Part shown: piece after piece, positions 11,205 to 23,016 of the stretch
Numbering within the stretch: position 1 is the stretch's first letter
How the letters are laid out: each line of letters begins with the position of its first letter
NCBI GenBank assembly: GCA_026119855.1
Contig: JAOWBW010001636.1
Location: 1 to 64,000, forward strand
Direction of reading: 5' to 3'
Length of the DNA: 64,000 bases
Source: Campanula takesimana
Taxonomy: Eukaryota; Streptophyta; Magnoliopsida; Asterales; Campanulaceae
Made by a program: the position numbers and the translations under genes
The notes under the pieces: generated by a model
The model's input: only the letters and a program-made list of their open reading frames with translations
What the model was told of the DNA's origin: nothing
The model's database searches: none

Positions 11205-11675
11205 TGATGTAAAGACGCAGCGGAATAGTAACTAACAATTGATCGGAATCAATTATTCTGCAAGGAATAAGAATTCCCGAAGAATTTCAATGAAATTCTT
11301 GAATAAATAAATAAAGGAGGTTAAAGAAGGATAAATAATTGCTAAGCAATTCAATTTTTATTGAGATAATCTAATTTTCGGAATACAACTTTAAGCCTAT
11401 TTTATAGTGCCCATAAAACTTGAAAAACACTCCTAAACCTTCTAGGAATAACCCTAACCTATATGGTAACATAATAGGACTCAAAAATAGCAAAATAACT
11501 CTTAATCCTACTCTAAAACTTTCTTTAAAAGACCTATCAAAAATAATGATGAAAATAACAAATAAAATAAAAACTAATTTAAACTAAATCCTAAAATACT
11601 AATTAAATCCTAACTAATAATAAAATACCAATACAATTATAATATTTGATATAATCAAATATTCGTATTGCATCA
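11205..11675 (-). repeat. 3' LTR of the minus-strand LARD
   Basis: It starts TGATGTAAAGACGCAGCGG and ends GTATTGCATCA. A minus-strand TATA-like TATAAAA lies at 11400-11406. It matches the copy at 16415-17806 along its full length apart from the insertion there. Confidence 0.85.
11400..11406 (-). promoter_or_regulatory. TATA-like box in the LARD LTR
   Basis: The minus strand reads ACTATAAAATAGG about 195 bp from the LTR 3' end. The same box is kept in the other LTR copies. Confidence 0.4.
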
Positions 11676-12289
11676 TTCACCACCGCTTCAAAAGAACCCG
11701 TCCTCGAGTTCGTGCTTGCAATTTGAAGTCTTCCACTCCACTTGAAGAGATATTTAGAATAAACACGTTCTTTTCCAAGCTTCAAGAAATCGGGCAGAGG
11801 CCTAAACACACTTGGTTCGGGCGGGTGTATGTAGACGTGGCCATTGTAAACCGGAAACCGGCTAACCGCCGGTTTGTAACCGGTCAAAACCGGCGAACCG
11901 GTTAACCGGCGACCGGCTCAACCGTGAACCGTCGGTTACCCGGTCCGGTTAAGGTTAGGATTTTCCAAAACCGGTAAACCGCCGGTTGATAACCGGTTTG
12001 TAACCGTGAACCAACCGCCGGTTCAACCGGCCATATAAACCGGCGGTTTAACCGCCTAACGGCTATTTTATCAGCTTTTACACCTGGGGCCCCCACACTT
12101 CCCCAGGTTTGACACTGTCCAAAAACGGCTAGTTTTTAAACTAGCCGTTAGTTCACTTAACTGGGCGGCCAAAAATGAAAAAAAAAATGTCAAACATTGC
12201 AAAGATATAAATACCCCCTCCCTCCTAGCATTTTAGTTCCACATCTTCTCTCTACTAATTCCAAAGTCTCTCACAATCTCTCATATTTT

Positions 12290-12740
12290 TCAGTTAGTTT
12301 GCAGAATTTCAGTCAATTTTTTAACAATTTTCAGTTAGTTTTCTAACGAAATAACTTTTGTAATTTATTTCGAAAATTTCAATCAATTTTTTAACCATTT
12401 CCAGTCAGTTTCAAAACATTTTCCAGTTAGTTTTTCGAATTCCATTCATTTTTTTTTTACTGTTTCAGTTAGTTTTTTTGACAGTTTCAGTTAGTTTTTA
12501 ACAAAATCTGTGTTTTTCATCAGTTTCAGTCAGTTTTTAGTGATTACCAGTCAGTTTTACTTTCACAACATTTTCAAATTAATTTTTTCAAATTCCAGTC
12601 AGTTTTTTTATAGTTTCAGTTAGTTTTTTTGACGGTTTCAGTTACTTTTTTGACAAAATCTGTATTTTTCATCATTTTCAGTCGGATTTTTAGCGATTTT
12701 CAGTCAATTTCGAAACAATTTCAGTTAGTTTTTTAACAAA
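12290..12740 (+). repeat. TTTCAGTTAGTTTTTTGACA-type interspersed repeat upstream of the hAT transposase
   Basis: More than a dozen variants of TTTCAGTTAGTTTTT occur at irregular spacing of about 20-50 bp. A shorter cluster of the same motif lies at 15140-15240, near the other end of the hAT element. No coding potential. Confidence 0.7.
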
Positions 12741-14936
12741 TGGCCTCATCTCAAAGGAGCGGCAAGGAACATGTTGATTCTTCCTCACTTAACCCGGAAT
12801 TTGAGTCACATTTTGAGGAAAGGGAGCAAAATATTGAAGAAAATGTTGTTCAAAGTGGTAGGGTCGGCCGAGGCCGAGCTCGGGGCATGGGAAGAGGTGG
12901 TCGGGGGCAACGTCAACCACGATAATCCAAATCCGACACTTTTACGATCCATTTCCGAAAAGTAAAAATTGACCCCAACGACTTTGTATATTTTCGAGCG
13001 GAATGCAATTATTGTACCAAAAGTTACGTGTTCACAAAAGGAGGAGGGCATGGATCATTGAACACCCACCTCTATAGCAAACATCCTGAAAAAAGTTGGG
13101 ATTGAGAGTGATCAAGCTCAATTACAATTTGCTCAACCTAATACCCAAGGTATGTCTTCGGTCTTATTTATGTTTAATAATGTCGTTTATAGGAAATAAT
13201 TGTGCAAATTTGTGTGTGTTAAAGGGCTTGTTTTTAACTTTGCGGATGATAAATTTTATGAAATGTTTATTAGACTTTCTTTAAATCCGGCCGCCTCCAA
13301 AGTACCACGTACGACTCTCGTACGCGATATTAAAAAAGTTGTTTTGGAATATAAACATTTTTTAATTGATGCTTTATCAAAATTAGATCAAAGAGTTTCA
13401 AGTTGTGCCGATGGTTGGAATGATCATTGGCAAAGAAATAGTTATTTGGGTGTTACATGCCATTGGATCGATAATTCGTGGACTTTACAAAAAAGATTAC
13501 TTGCATATGATAGTTTTGAACCACCTCATTCCGCAGAAAATATTTGTAGAAAGTTGCACGCCATTTTGGCAAAATATGGTCTTTTGCGAAAAATATTTTC
13601 TATTTCATTCGACAATGCTAGTGCTAATACCGCTAGTATACCGGAATTGATGCTCATTTGTCAACCGTCACTTGGGGTATGTATTTTCATATTAGATGTT
13701 TATGTCATATCATAAATTTATGTGTTAAAGATGGTTTGGATGCTTTAGATCAATATGTTAAACCCATTAGAGATGCTCTTTATTTTATTGCAAAAAAAAA
13801 AAAAAAAAAAAATTACAAGAAAATGGATAAAATATTTACTAAATAAGGGTCTTCCCGAAAAATATTTTTCTATGGATGTTCCGACTAGGTGGAATTCTAC
13901 CTACAAAATGTTAATTGATGGTTTTGAGTATAAAGAGCATCTCATGGATTTTTTTATTACTATGGGCTATGAAATTCCTTTATTTGCTTATCGATGGAAC
14001 GCTTGCATTAATTTATGTCAATTATTAAAGATTTTCAATACCGCTACTTTGGCTTTGTCGGGAGTTTGTTATCCAACTTCCGTTTTGGTACTTGATCAAT
14101 GTATTGCAATAGTTCGAAGTTTTAAAAATTTGTAAAATTGCACCATTTTAAACCAAAGCGCTGCTTCCATGAGGCAAAAATGGGTCAAATATTTTGATAA
14201 CATTCTGTCTCTATTTTTGCTTGCAAAGATGTTGGATCCCCGTATTAAATTGAAAGATATAGTCCGCATAATAACGTTTTATTATGCAAATTTATACCCC
14301 AATGGGGACGGATTCTACGAAAACCCGGCGATTATTGTTGAAAATACAAAACAAGATTTGGTGACTCCTTATAATGAGTATAGTGCAATTCATGGAAATC
14401 TTTCTCAATATGGCTCAAGTCCTAATGAAGAAGATATTGGTATTGATACACAATATGAGGAGAATAACGATCCATATAGTTTTGTTAATGAAATTTATTC
14501 CCAAAAACGTCCTAGAACGTCTCCTTCTTCTTCTTCTACCTCTAGCATTCCGTACGAGTTGGAAGCATATTTCTCTACTAGACACGAAGTTGTACAAAAC
14601 ACTTCAAATCCAACTACTTTTGATATTTTGAGGTGGTGGTCACAAAGGCAAGAAACTTATCCCATACTCTCTTTAATTGCAAAAGAAGTCTTAGCTTCTC
14701 CCGCTTCAATCTTGGCGGTCGAATCGGCATTTAGTGTGAGAGGAAATGTTTTGGATGCAAGACGTTCCCAACTAACTTGTGAAAATTTGAAAAATCAACT
14801 CTTACTTGGTGATTGGGTTAGAGCGGAAAAGAGGGAGCAAGATATGCCTTATGAAGAGGATTTAGTAAATGTAGTTCCACAATATCAATACGACTTAGAA
14901 GACTCTACGGGAAGTTCGGAAGGAGACGGAATTTAG
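12740..14936 (+). pseudogene. hAT transposase pseudogene (BED finger, RNase H-like core, C-terminal dimerisation domain)
   Basis: An N-terminal frame starts at 12740 (MASSQRSGKEHVDSS, then a G/R-rich stretch) and stops at 12925. A BED-type zinc finger follows in another frame (ECNYCTKSYVFT … LNTHLYSKHPEKSW, about 12990-13100). The core at 13215-13715 reads RVSSCADGWNDHWQRNSYLG and ISFDNASANTAS. It continues in shifted frames with FHIRCLCHIINLCVKDGLD (13670-13740) and DVPTRWNSTYKML (13870-13915). The final frame (14169-14936) has the dimerisation block FDILRWWSQRQETYPILSLI and ASILAVESAFSVRGNVLDAR. A poly(A) slippage tract at 13792-13810, a stop at 14133 and a missing middle segment make it inactive. 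Confidence 0.9.
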
Positions 14937-15519
14937 ATAGTTTTTATTTTAATTTTTAGAATAGGTTTATTTTTATTTCATTGTAATAGTTTAGTTGAGG
15001 CAAGGCTCCATTTTTTTCCCTCCCTTAAATTATAAAAGGGCAAGGATTGGTTGTCCCCCTCATTGTAATTTTAATTTTAATTAATAAAATTTAAGGGTAC
15101 CGTCCCTTTTTTACTAAAAAAATTGTGTTATTTAGAATTCCAGTCAGTTTTTTGACAGTTTCAGTTAGTTTTTGACAGTTTCAGTTAGTTTTTTTGACAA
15201 TTTCAGTTAGTGTTTGACAGTTTCAGTTAGTTTTTTGACAATTTCGGAAGGTTTTTTACTTAATAAAACACTGTTAAAAAACTGAAGTTTCTTTTTTTCA
15301 AAAAAAAAAAAAAAAACCCCCGTTAAAAGCACTGTTAAAAAAATAATAAATAAAAAAAGAAAAGAAGAAGTAACCGGTTCAACCGGATAAACCGGTTAAC
15401 TGGGAAACCGTAACCGGGTAGGCCGGTTAGGTTACGGTTAGACCAAACCGGTTTTGTCAACCAGCGGTTATAACCGCCTAACCGGCGGTTAACCGTGAAT
15501 GGTCATGTCTAAGTGTATG

Positions 15520-16068
15520 TAATGGTGCGGGCGGACCTCAACAGTTGGTCCGGGCGGGTGAACTACCAGGCGCGTTCGGATCTCATCACGAAACCTGGTC
15601 GGATCTAGCCCAAGGTCCGGGCGGATTGGAGCTGCTTGCGAATTTGTTTCAGGTGCTGCAGCATGCTCATCCAAACACCCTTCCGTTACAACCAATGCAA
15701 AAAAGGGCTCCTCAGAATGTACGTCCAAGGACTCTTTATCACTAATCTTTCTTCCTTTGAAATCCACATCAACACTATTATTACAAGTAACCCTACTGTA
15801 CGGATCAACGCGACGGAGATCTTCCTTACGCTCGACGTTTCGGTTTCCGGGGTTGAAAACACCACCACAGCTAACTACTACTCGCTCAATCGCCGTCAGA
15901 AGCTCATTATGTCGCGTTGCTTGTACCGTCAACAACTCAACTTGACGCGTTGCTTGTTGCTCCGCAAAACGTTCTTGTTGTTCCTACAGACGGTTAATAG
16001 TAGTAAGAAGGTTTGTGTGCCCTCGTTGTTTCCTCCATCTTTAGCCATCGTCCAAAGATCGTCCTTTT
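15520..16068 (-). pseudogene. Gag-like fragment of the LARD internal region
   Basis: On the minus strand an ATG near 16047 (MAKDGGNNEGTQ) opens a frame that is soon broken. A second frame reads EQQERFAEQQATRQVELLTV and continues as a 148-residue open frame (15935-15489) rich in charged residues. The Q/E-rich start is typical of gypsy Gag N termini. The last residues of that frame run into the hAT end and are not original. The other end of the internal region (11676-11823) encodes a Pol-like tail (SGVEDFKLQARTRGRV). No catalytic domain remains. Confidence 0.5.
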
Positions 16069-16414
16069 CTGATACCAACTGATGTAAAGACGCAGCGGAA
16101 TAGTAACTAATAATTGATCGAAATCAATTATTCTGCAAGGAATAAGAATCCCCAAGAAGAATTTCAATGAAATTCTTGAATAAAGAAATAAATGAAGTTA
16201 AAGAAGGATAAATAATTGCTAAGCAATTCAATTTTTATTGAGAATAATCTAATTTTCGGAATACAACTTTAAGCCTATTTTATAGTGCCCATAAAACTTG
16301 AAAAACACTCCTAAACCTTCTAGGAATAACCCTAACCTATATGGTAACATAATAGGACTCAAAAATAGCAAAATAACTCCAAATCCTACTCTAAAACCAA
16401 GCTCTGATACCAAC
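16069..16414 (-). repeat. Truncated third LTR copy flanked by two primer-binding sites
   Basis: 16080-16397 repeats the first 317 bases (plus-strand order) of the LARD LTR, then joins directly to CCAAGCTCTGATACCAAC at 16397-16414. A second primer-site sequence, CTGATACCAAC, lies at 16069-16079. Read on the minus strand the order is LTR, primer site, partial LTR, primer site, gag. The partial copy keeps the TATA box and lacks the outer U3. Confidence 0.85.
16401..16412 (-). other. Primer-binding site of the LARD
   Basis: The minus strand reads TGGTATCAGAGC two bases inside the LTR, complementary to the 3' end of initiator tRNA-Met. Confidence 0.8.
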
Positions 16415-17806
16415 TGATGTAAAGACGCTGCGGAATAATAACTAATAATTGATCGAAATCAATTATTCTGTAAGGAATAAGAATTTCCAAGAAGAATTTC
16501 AATGAAATTCTTGAATAAAGAAATAAAGGAGGTTAAAGAAGGATAAATAATGACAAATTCTCATATGCACCGGATGAACGGCATGCAACGGGCCACTCCA
16601 TGGCCCGACCCGCCATCCCGCCTATCCTCCAGCCCCAGCATGACACGTGGCACGCTGTGAGCCACTCGCTGGTTCACCCAGCCGCGCGCTGCCACGTGTC
16701 ACCTTTAAAAAATAAAAACCCCATCAACTTTAAAATGCTATATCTTGAGATTTACAACTCATATTTTTTTTTTAAAAATACCGTTGTGTTCGTCTCGACG
16801 AGACGAATAAAAATACATATGTCATGATATGGTTTATTTTTTTAAAAAAAAACACATTTTTTTACACACAAAAAGTTTGAGTTGCTTTGTCAGCTGAGAT
16901 GTAACACTCTGTTTTGATAAAAGTAACAGTTTCATATTCAAAAAATAACATTTTTTATAGTCAACTGTAACATCAATTTTACAAAAAAAGATTGGGTTTG
17001 CATTTCAATTGTTACTTTCTTAATAAAAATTTGTTACATTTAAGATATAATGTTACATTTAAGAATAAAAACTGTTACAATTGAGAAAAAAAAGTTACAT
17101 TTATTTTTTTTATAAAATGTAACATTAGTTTTAGTTTGTCAATCTTATGTTAATTTTGAAAGAAAAAAAGTGTTACATTTGAAAAAAAAAAGTGTTACAT
17201 TCCTTTATAAAAAGTGTGACATTAGTTTAGTTGTCAATTTTTATGTTATCTTCTTAAATCTATTGCAGCAAAAATGTGGTACATTTTTTTTTTTAAAATG
17301 TTACATTTGAAAGAAAAAATGGTACATTTTGTTATAATAAGTGTTACTTTTGTTGGGAGGAAAAAAAGTTTTGGGTGACAAAAAAAAATCGAAAAATAAA
17401 GAAAAAGAAAAAGTCGCTTGGCCCGTCGCACAGCGTGCGGCGAGTGTACATGAGACTTGCTCATAAATAATTGCTAAGAAATTCAATTTTTATTAAGAAT
17501 AATCTAATTTTCGGAATACAACTTTAAGCCTATTTATTGCCCATAAAACTTGTAAAACACTCCTAAACCTTCTAGGAATAACCCTAGCCTATATGGTAAC
17601 ATAATAGGACTCAAAAATAGCAAAATAACTCCTAATCCTACTCTAAAACCTTCTTTAAAAGACCTATCAAAAATAATGACGAAAACAACAAAATAAAATA
17701 AAAACTGATTTAAACTAAATCCTAAAATACTAATTAAATCCTAACTAATAATAAAATACCAATACAATTATAATATTTAATATAATCAAATATTCGTATT
17801 GCATCA
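16415..17806 (-). repeat. 5' LTR of the LARD, interrupted by a MULE
   Basis: It is the same 471-bp sequence as at 11205-11675, split at 16551/17463 by a 911-bp element with a 9-bp TSD. It ends CATCA at 17802-17806, followed by GTGGG. Confidence 0.85.
16552..17462. mobile_element. Non-autonomous Mutator-like element, GTTAC-rich interior (copy 1)
   Basis: The 9-bp TSD ATAAATAAT (16543-16551 and 17463-17471) is perfect. Termini begin GACAAATTCTCATATGCACC and, on the other strand, GAGCAAGTCTCATGTACACT; both run into GC-rich segments with GTGCGACGGGC-like sequence. The interior is A/T-rich with many TGTTACATTT motifs. No transposase is present. Confidence 0.85.
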
Positions 17807-18982
17807 GTGGGAGATATAATTTTAGAATTTTTTTTTACTGTGGTTAATTTAGTGTAATATTTTCTTCAACAAAAAATGAGTTAAATATTATTTTTAAAAG
17901 ATGATAATTTAGTAAAATATTTTATACAAATAATATAAATTTATTTTTTTTCTTAGTTATTGTGTCCACTTCTTCTTGAGTGTCAAGTGAGGTGAGACTG
18001 AGGGAGTATATGTTTATGGGAAATAATAAAGTTACAAAAAATGGCTACAAAAAGTGGTCTACAAAATGAGGTGTCATTATTGTATTGGCGTTTTTAATTG
18101 GAGTGTGCCATGTCCACTATCGATGTGGCTAATAAATATCGTCACCACATTTTGTATCCTTCATTTTTAAACTTATTTTGTAAGCGTAGCATTGTCCTAT
18201 GTTTATGGTGCCTCTTATCCACAAAAACATCTTAAATGTCATATTCATTTGTTATTACGCTAATTGTAATTGCTTTCTGAAGACGCAGTTTCATTCGTTG
18301 TAATAGGTTCTGACGTTGTGAAATTCCAATAAGGAATCGTACTAGACTAGGCAATAGATTTGTAATAGACTTAATAGGAGTTTGTAACACGATGACAATT
18401 GTCTTGAATGAATGAAATGTAACTAGCTTATAAAAAAAAAAAAAAAAAAGAAGGTACTTGCGGTTGCGGCATGTTTCTTTGACTTGCCATTATCATTGTA
18501 AAATTAATTATTAATCTTTTTCTCCTTTTCCTTTTCCTTTTCCTTTTCCTTTTCTGCGAATTCTGTTTTTACTTTCTACTCCCTTAAGCTACTTTTGTCA
18601 ATGAATTATTAGTTACCTCAATTCAATTGTTCCTTATACCAGCTTAATGTTTAACTATGTTTACATGTCTGAATGTTATTATACTCATATTATACTAAAA
18701 TGTTGGAAGGAAAAAAAAAGTATAGAGACTTTTTCATTAACCCCATTCTAGAATTCCATGGTCGCAAACGACACCGAATCTAACTGATATCAAACCGAAA
18801 GCAAACACACCAAACCATTAATAAACCGAACCTTCTCTCGGTTCCAAAACACCTAAAATCGATATTCTTTTGGTTAGGTCTCAATTTTGCCCTCAAATCG
18901 AATCAAACCGAACAACGCACATCCTATTAAAAACCTAACCAAATCGTTACGATTTCGAAACGCCAACCTGAATCAAACCACT
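17807..18982. other. AT-rich sequence with MITE remnants, a poly(A) tract and a TTTTCC microsatellite
   Basis: A right-hand Stowaway terminus (GAGACTGAGGGAGTATA) ends near 18010. A member of the palindromic GCACAAAA MITE family spans about 18016-18195. GCTTAT followed by A18 near 18431-18449 may be the 3' end of an old retroposed transcript. (TTTTCC)n lies at about 18522-18555. No gene was seen. Confidence 0.5.
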
Positions 18983-20220
18983 TACTCCATCCGTTCTATA
19001 AGACTATAATAATAAGAGAAACATTTTTTTGTGTGTATTCCATTGATAAGTCACATTACTCAAAATAAACATTTTATAGTATTATTTTTACTTAATGAGA
19101 CCCACACGTCATACTCACAAATTACTAATTCTACAATTTTCTTTTCTCTTACCTTACTTTTCATACTCACGCTCTACTACTGTTAGTATTTTTCAATATA
19201 TATACTCTCTTTAATTTCATACATTTTTTATTTTATATCACTTATTATGAAAAAGATATGGAAAGGAAAGAGTGCAACAAAATAATAAGTACAGTTACAC
19301 AAATCTGGAAACTCAAATGAATAATATTAGGGCACAAAAAACCATAAAAAATTGTTCAAAAAATTCTACGTGTAATGATGTTATTGGTGTTTTTAATTAG
19401 AGCGTAACGGATTTATTATCGATACAACCAATAAAATATCATCACCTCATTATTTGAGCAAGATTTTATAACCTTATTTTGTCCTCCTATCTATCAAGAT
19501 CATCTCAAAATCTCTAGTGAACCGTTGCTAAAAATAGAAAATACTAGCCAGTAGATTAATGAAGAAGTGGAAGTTGTTTCATGGAAAGGTAAAACAGTTG
19601 TATTGGAATTGGAATAAATATGATGTGATGTTGAGTTGAGTTGGACGGTAAACTTATGAAATGAACAAACTGTCACCCTACAAACTTTAGACGCAGCCTT
19701 CATTCAATTCAATTGAAAGAGGCCGGACCGGAGATTGCATTTGATTAATCTCTAAAGTTTTTAGTTTGATTTTATACGGAGATTAAAAAAAATATTCTGA
19801 ATATGAAAAGTGAAGTAGGATAAAGTACTAAAGTAGGAGAGATAAAGTGGGTAAAAAGGTTTTTGTTATGAGAATAACAAGTGGGTTCCATTGTCTATTT
19901 TAGGTAATAAAGGAACTAAAAACCTTAGTCTAAGACGAACCAAAAAAGAAAGTAAAAACCTTAGTCTGAGCCGGAACGGGAGGGACTAAATTAAAAGCAA
20001 TTGTTTGGAACATACTGTAGGGTGTAGCGTACTAGTAGTGGGGGCGAAGGTGGTGGTACTGTACTAGTACTGGTAGTAGCCAGTAGGCTGTGCAATCAAT
20101 TGGGATAGTGGTACTGCCTACACTACACAGTATCACATGCCAATGCCCTTCTTCCCTGCCTGCCTTTACTTACTCCAGAATTAATGATAATTAAATTATG
20201 GGCAGTCCAGCAAAACAACT
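18983..20220. other. Degraded MITE-rich stretch without a recognisable gene
   Basis: A Stowaway left end (TACTCCATCCGTTCTATAAG) starts at 18983 without a matching right end. A GCACAAAA-family MITE copy lies at about 19333-19487. A right-hand terminus GGAACGGGAGGGACTA ends near 19987. The 19490-19740 and 19990-20210 stretches look low-copy but show no coding frame. Confidence 0.4.
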
Positions 20221-20242
20221 AAATATTCTATGTGCTGTAAAT

Positions 20243-20415
20243 TAAGGTTTTAAAAAACGCTAGCGGTGGCTAGGCGCCGCAGCAGCGCTTAGGCGGGTCT
20301 AAACGGAATTTAGACGGGCCGGGAATTCAGAATAGTTATAATATTATAGGCGGAACTTAGGCGTTTCATGAGCGCCTAGCGCCTAGGCGGCCTAAACGGA
20401 CATCTTTTAGAACAC
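20243..20415. mobile_element. 173-bp CGCCTAGGCG-rich MITE (copy 1)
   Basis: It is flanked by TGCTGTAAAT on both sides (20233-20242 and 20416-20425, 10 of 10). The ends TAAGGTTTTAAAAAACG and (opposite strand) GTGTTCTAAAAGATGTC are related inverted repeats. The body is rich in GGCGCCGC and CGCCTAGGCGG. The TSD length suggests a Mutator- or hAT-type mobiliser. Confidence 0.75.
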
Positions 20416-20449
20416 TGCTGTAAATAATTTTTATTCCATTCTTTCTATA

Positions 20450-21584
20450 TACTCTTTCCGTCCCATAATTATGTGCACGAAAATTATGAAATGAATAGTA
20501 TGTGTTGTTAGTGTGAAAAATAAAGCAAGTGAGAGAAAGCGGGGGTATGGAATAGTAAGTGACAAAGTCTCAAATACACCCGGTGTACAGCCATGCGACG
20601 GGCTGCTCCATGGCCCGCCCGCCCTCATCCATTCTCAGCGCGACACGTGGTGCGATGCGAGCCACTCGCTGGTTCACCCAGCCGCGCGCTGCCACGTGTC
20701 CCCTTTAAAAAAAACCATTAACTTTAAAATGCTATATTTTGAGATTTATAACTCAAAAAAAAAAAAAAAAAAATACCGTTATGTTCGTCTCGACGAGACG
20801 AATAAAACTACATAGGTCATGATATGGTTTGATTTTTTTAAAAAAACAAAACATTTTTTTACACACAAAAAGTTTGAGTTGCTTGTCAGTTGAGATGTAA
20901 CACTCTGTTCTAATAAAAGTAACACTTTTTACAGTCAAATGTAACAGCAATTTTACAAAAAAAAAAAAATTGGGTTTGCATTTCAATTGTTACTTTCTCA
21001 ATAAATTTTTTTTACATTTCATATATAATGTTACATTTAAGAATATAAACTGTTACAATTGCGAAAAAAAATGTTACATTCATTTTTTATAAAATGTAAC
21101 ATTAGTTTAGTTGTCAATCCTATGTTAATTTTTGGAGAACAAAAAGTGTTACATTTGAAAAAATGAGTGTTACATTCTTTTATAAAAAGTGTTACATTAG
21201 TTTAGTTGTCAATCTTTTATGTTATCTTTATCTATTGCAGCAAAATTGTGGTACATTTTTTTTAAAAAAAATGTTACATTTGAATAAAAAGTGTTACATT
21301 TCGTTATAATAAGTGTTAGTTTTGTTGGAGGAAAAAAAGTTGGGGTGGCAAAAAAAAAAAAAAAAAAAAAAAAGGCTCGGCTCGGCGCCGTCGCACGCCG
21401 TGCGACGGTTGTACAAGAGACAACCTCCTGGTTAGTTGATTGGTGTTGTGAGTATAAAAGTAAAGTATGAGAAAGAATGAGTGAGAGATTAGTACAAATT
21501 TTTTGTCATTTTAAGAAAGTGTGACTTATCAATGGGACGCATCAAAAGAAAATTTTTGCACATAGTTATAGGACGGATGGAGTA
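20450..21584. mobile_element. Stowaway-like MITE interrupted by a MULE
   Basis: It starts TACTCTTTCCGTCCCATAAT and ends TATAGGACGGATGGAGTA, with TA at both borders. The original MITE is about 270 bp and was split by the 867-bp element at 20561-21427. Confidence 0.75.
20561..21427. mobile_element. Non-autonomous Mutator-like element, GTTAC-rich interior (copy 2)
   Basis: It matches the element at 16552 over its termini (GACAAAGTCTCAAATACACC) and its interior, including GCCACTCGCTGGTTCACCCA and the TGTTACATTT runs. The flanking 9-mers ATAGTAAGT and CTGGTTAGT agree at 6 of 9, so the TSD is eroded. Related MITE copies elsewhere in the window show that the host sequence is continuous across the insertion. 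Confidence 0.8.
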
Positions 21585-22134
21585 ACAGTTAGCACAATTT
21601 TTTCCGACACAAAAAAGAATTAAGGAGATAATAATATATTCTTTCTAATTTTTAATTTGTTGTCAAACACGGATTTTAAAGAAAAATGTTTAATATTAGG
21701 AGTTGAGTGAGTGTTGTGAAGTGTGATTGAATGTGTATGAGGTTGGAATTGTGATTGAGAAAGTTGTTGTGACTGTGAGTATGACAAGTAAGTTACATTG
21801 AATAAAGAATACTATAAACTTTCATTTTTAGAGTGTGAACAATCAAATGAAACGTTCAAATTGTCAAAAAGTGAACCGATTAAAAAGACGTAGGATGTAT
21901 ATTCCATTCGTCTCATTTTATACTTACATATATTGGCACAAAGATTAAAAAGAAAAATCTTTTTATTACAAATATAAAAAAGTGAGGGTAAATTGTTGTG
22001 AGTAGAAAGAGTAAGGTAAAAAATAGTTATTGTATATTTATTGTGTGTATGGCCTGTGAGGTCTATTATATTAAAAAAAATAATTCTAAATTATGAAGAA
22101 TAAGTTGAGACATTTAAAAAGATATTTTTTGAAA
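21585..22134. other. AT-rich spacer with a Stowaway left end
   Basis: The text TATTCCATTCGTCTCATTTT near 21898 resembles a MITE terminus. The remainder resembles degraded interior MITE sequence. No gene was seen. Confidence 0.35.
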
Positions 22135-22307
22135 TACTCCTTCTGTCCCTAAATGAGTGTCCATTTTTGATACCGGAAAAGTGGAGAAGACATCGGAGGA
22201 AACACAAGTGAACAAACATGGGTTTAATGAACTCGATATTCAAAGGAATCCACTTAAGAATATGAGTCAAATCACCACCCAAAGGCACCCAACCTAAGGG
22301 ATATGAT

Positions 22308-22573
22308 TGATAAAGTCTGAGGTTCCATCACAAAACCAATTGGCTAGTTAATTCCCGATATGGGATAATTGCTCCAACACGCCCCCTCACGCGTAGCCGA
22401 ACTTTGGGCTTACGCGTGGACATATAATTGGGTGACGTGGGGCTAGATAATCGTGGGCCGAACTTTGGGCTCGCACGTGTAATGGGCCAGCTCTGATACC
22501 ATGATAAAGTCTGAGGTTCCATCCCACAACCAATTGGCTAGTTAATTCCCGATATGGGATAATTGCTCCAACA
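22308..22573 (-). mobile_element. TRIM element with 72-bp LTRs
   Basis: The direct repeats 22308-22379 and 22502-22573 (TGATAAAGTCTGAGGTTCC … ATAATTGCTCCAACA) flank a 122-bp interior. Just inside the minus-strand 5' LTR lies TGGTATCAGAGCTGGCCCA, a tRNA-Met primer site. Next to the 3' LTR is GTGAGGGGGCG, a polypurine tract. The flanks ATGAT and AAGAT form the TSD. The other LTR of the host element (about 23836) carries the uninterrupted target GGGATAAGATAACTAG. Confidence 0.9.
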
Positions 22574-23016
22574 AAGATAACTAGAAGAAATCCATCTTCT
22601 AAAACAAAGTCACAAAGACTTGATATATTTTTATAACTCAACTCACTATTCTCTTACAAATACATGTAGTATGCTATTTATAGTACTCTTGGAACATCCC
22701 TCCAAGTTAGGAAAACATTAAATACTAAGTAGATAAACTATGAATTAATTACTTGATGATAAGATTGACTAGAAATATGAAAGATCAAAAGACTTGTCAA
22801 AATTCGGATGAATTTGTCCACCTGCACAACTCTTAGTAAAATGACCATAACTTGATGTAAAAAACTCGGAATGATGATCCGTTTCTTGCGTATGAAACTA
22901 GACTCAATTATCTATCCAATGGTATATAATACTCCTTCTGGAAATATATATTCAATTACCAGAATGCCCTTTAAGTGGACCCAAAATTCTGGTGTTTATT
23001 ATTTTAGACTACAATA

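Larger units (their letters stand above)
11832..15511 (+). mobile_element. hAT-family DNA transposon with dead transposase, inserted in the LARD
   Basis: The ends TAGACGTGGCCATT and AATGGTCATGTCTA are inverted repeats (12 of 14 match). The flanking octamers GGTGTATG (11824-11831) and AGTGTATG (15512-15519) match at 7 of 8 positions, as expected for the 8-bp TSD of hAT elements. Both subterminal zones are packed with AACCGG and GGTTAACCG motifs (11850-12060 and 15370-15500), probably transposase binding sites. Inside those, both ends carry repeats of CAGTTAGTTTTTT. The transposase frame lies between. Confidence 0.9.
11205..17806 (-). mobile_element. Non-autonomous LTR retrotransposon (LARD-like, gypsy-derived), minus strand
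   Basis: Two 471-bp LTRs (TGATG…CATCA on either strand) bound the element: 11205-11675, and 16415-17806, the latter with a 911-bp insertion. The flanks GTTGG and GTGGG fit a slightly diverged 5-bp TSD. The minus-strand 5' LTR is followed by TGGTATCAGAGC, complementary to initiator tRNA-Met. The internal part keeps only a gag start and the tail of a pol-like frame, so it depends on an autonomous relative. A 3.7-kb hAT transposon sits inside. An extra truncated LTR with its own primer site lies at 16069-16397. Confidence 0.85.
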
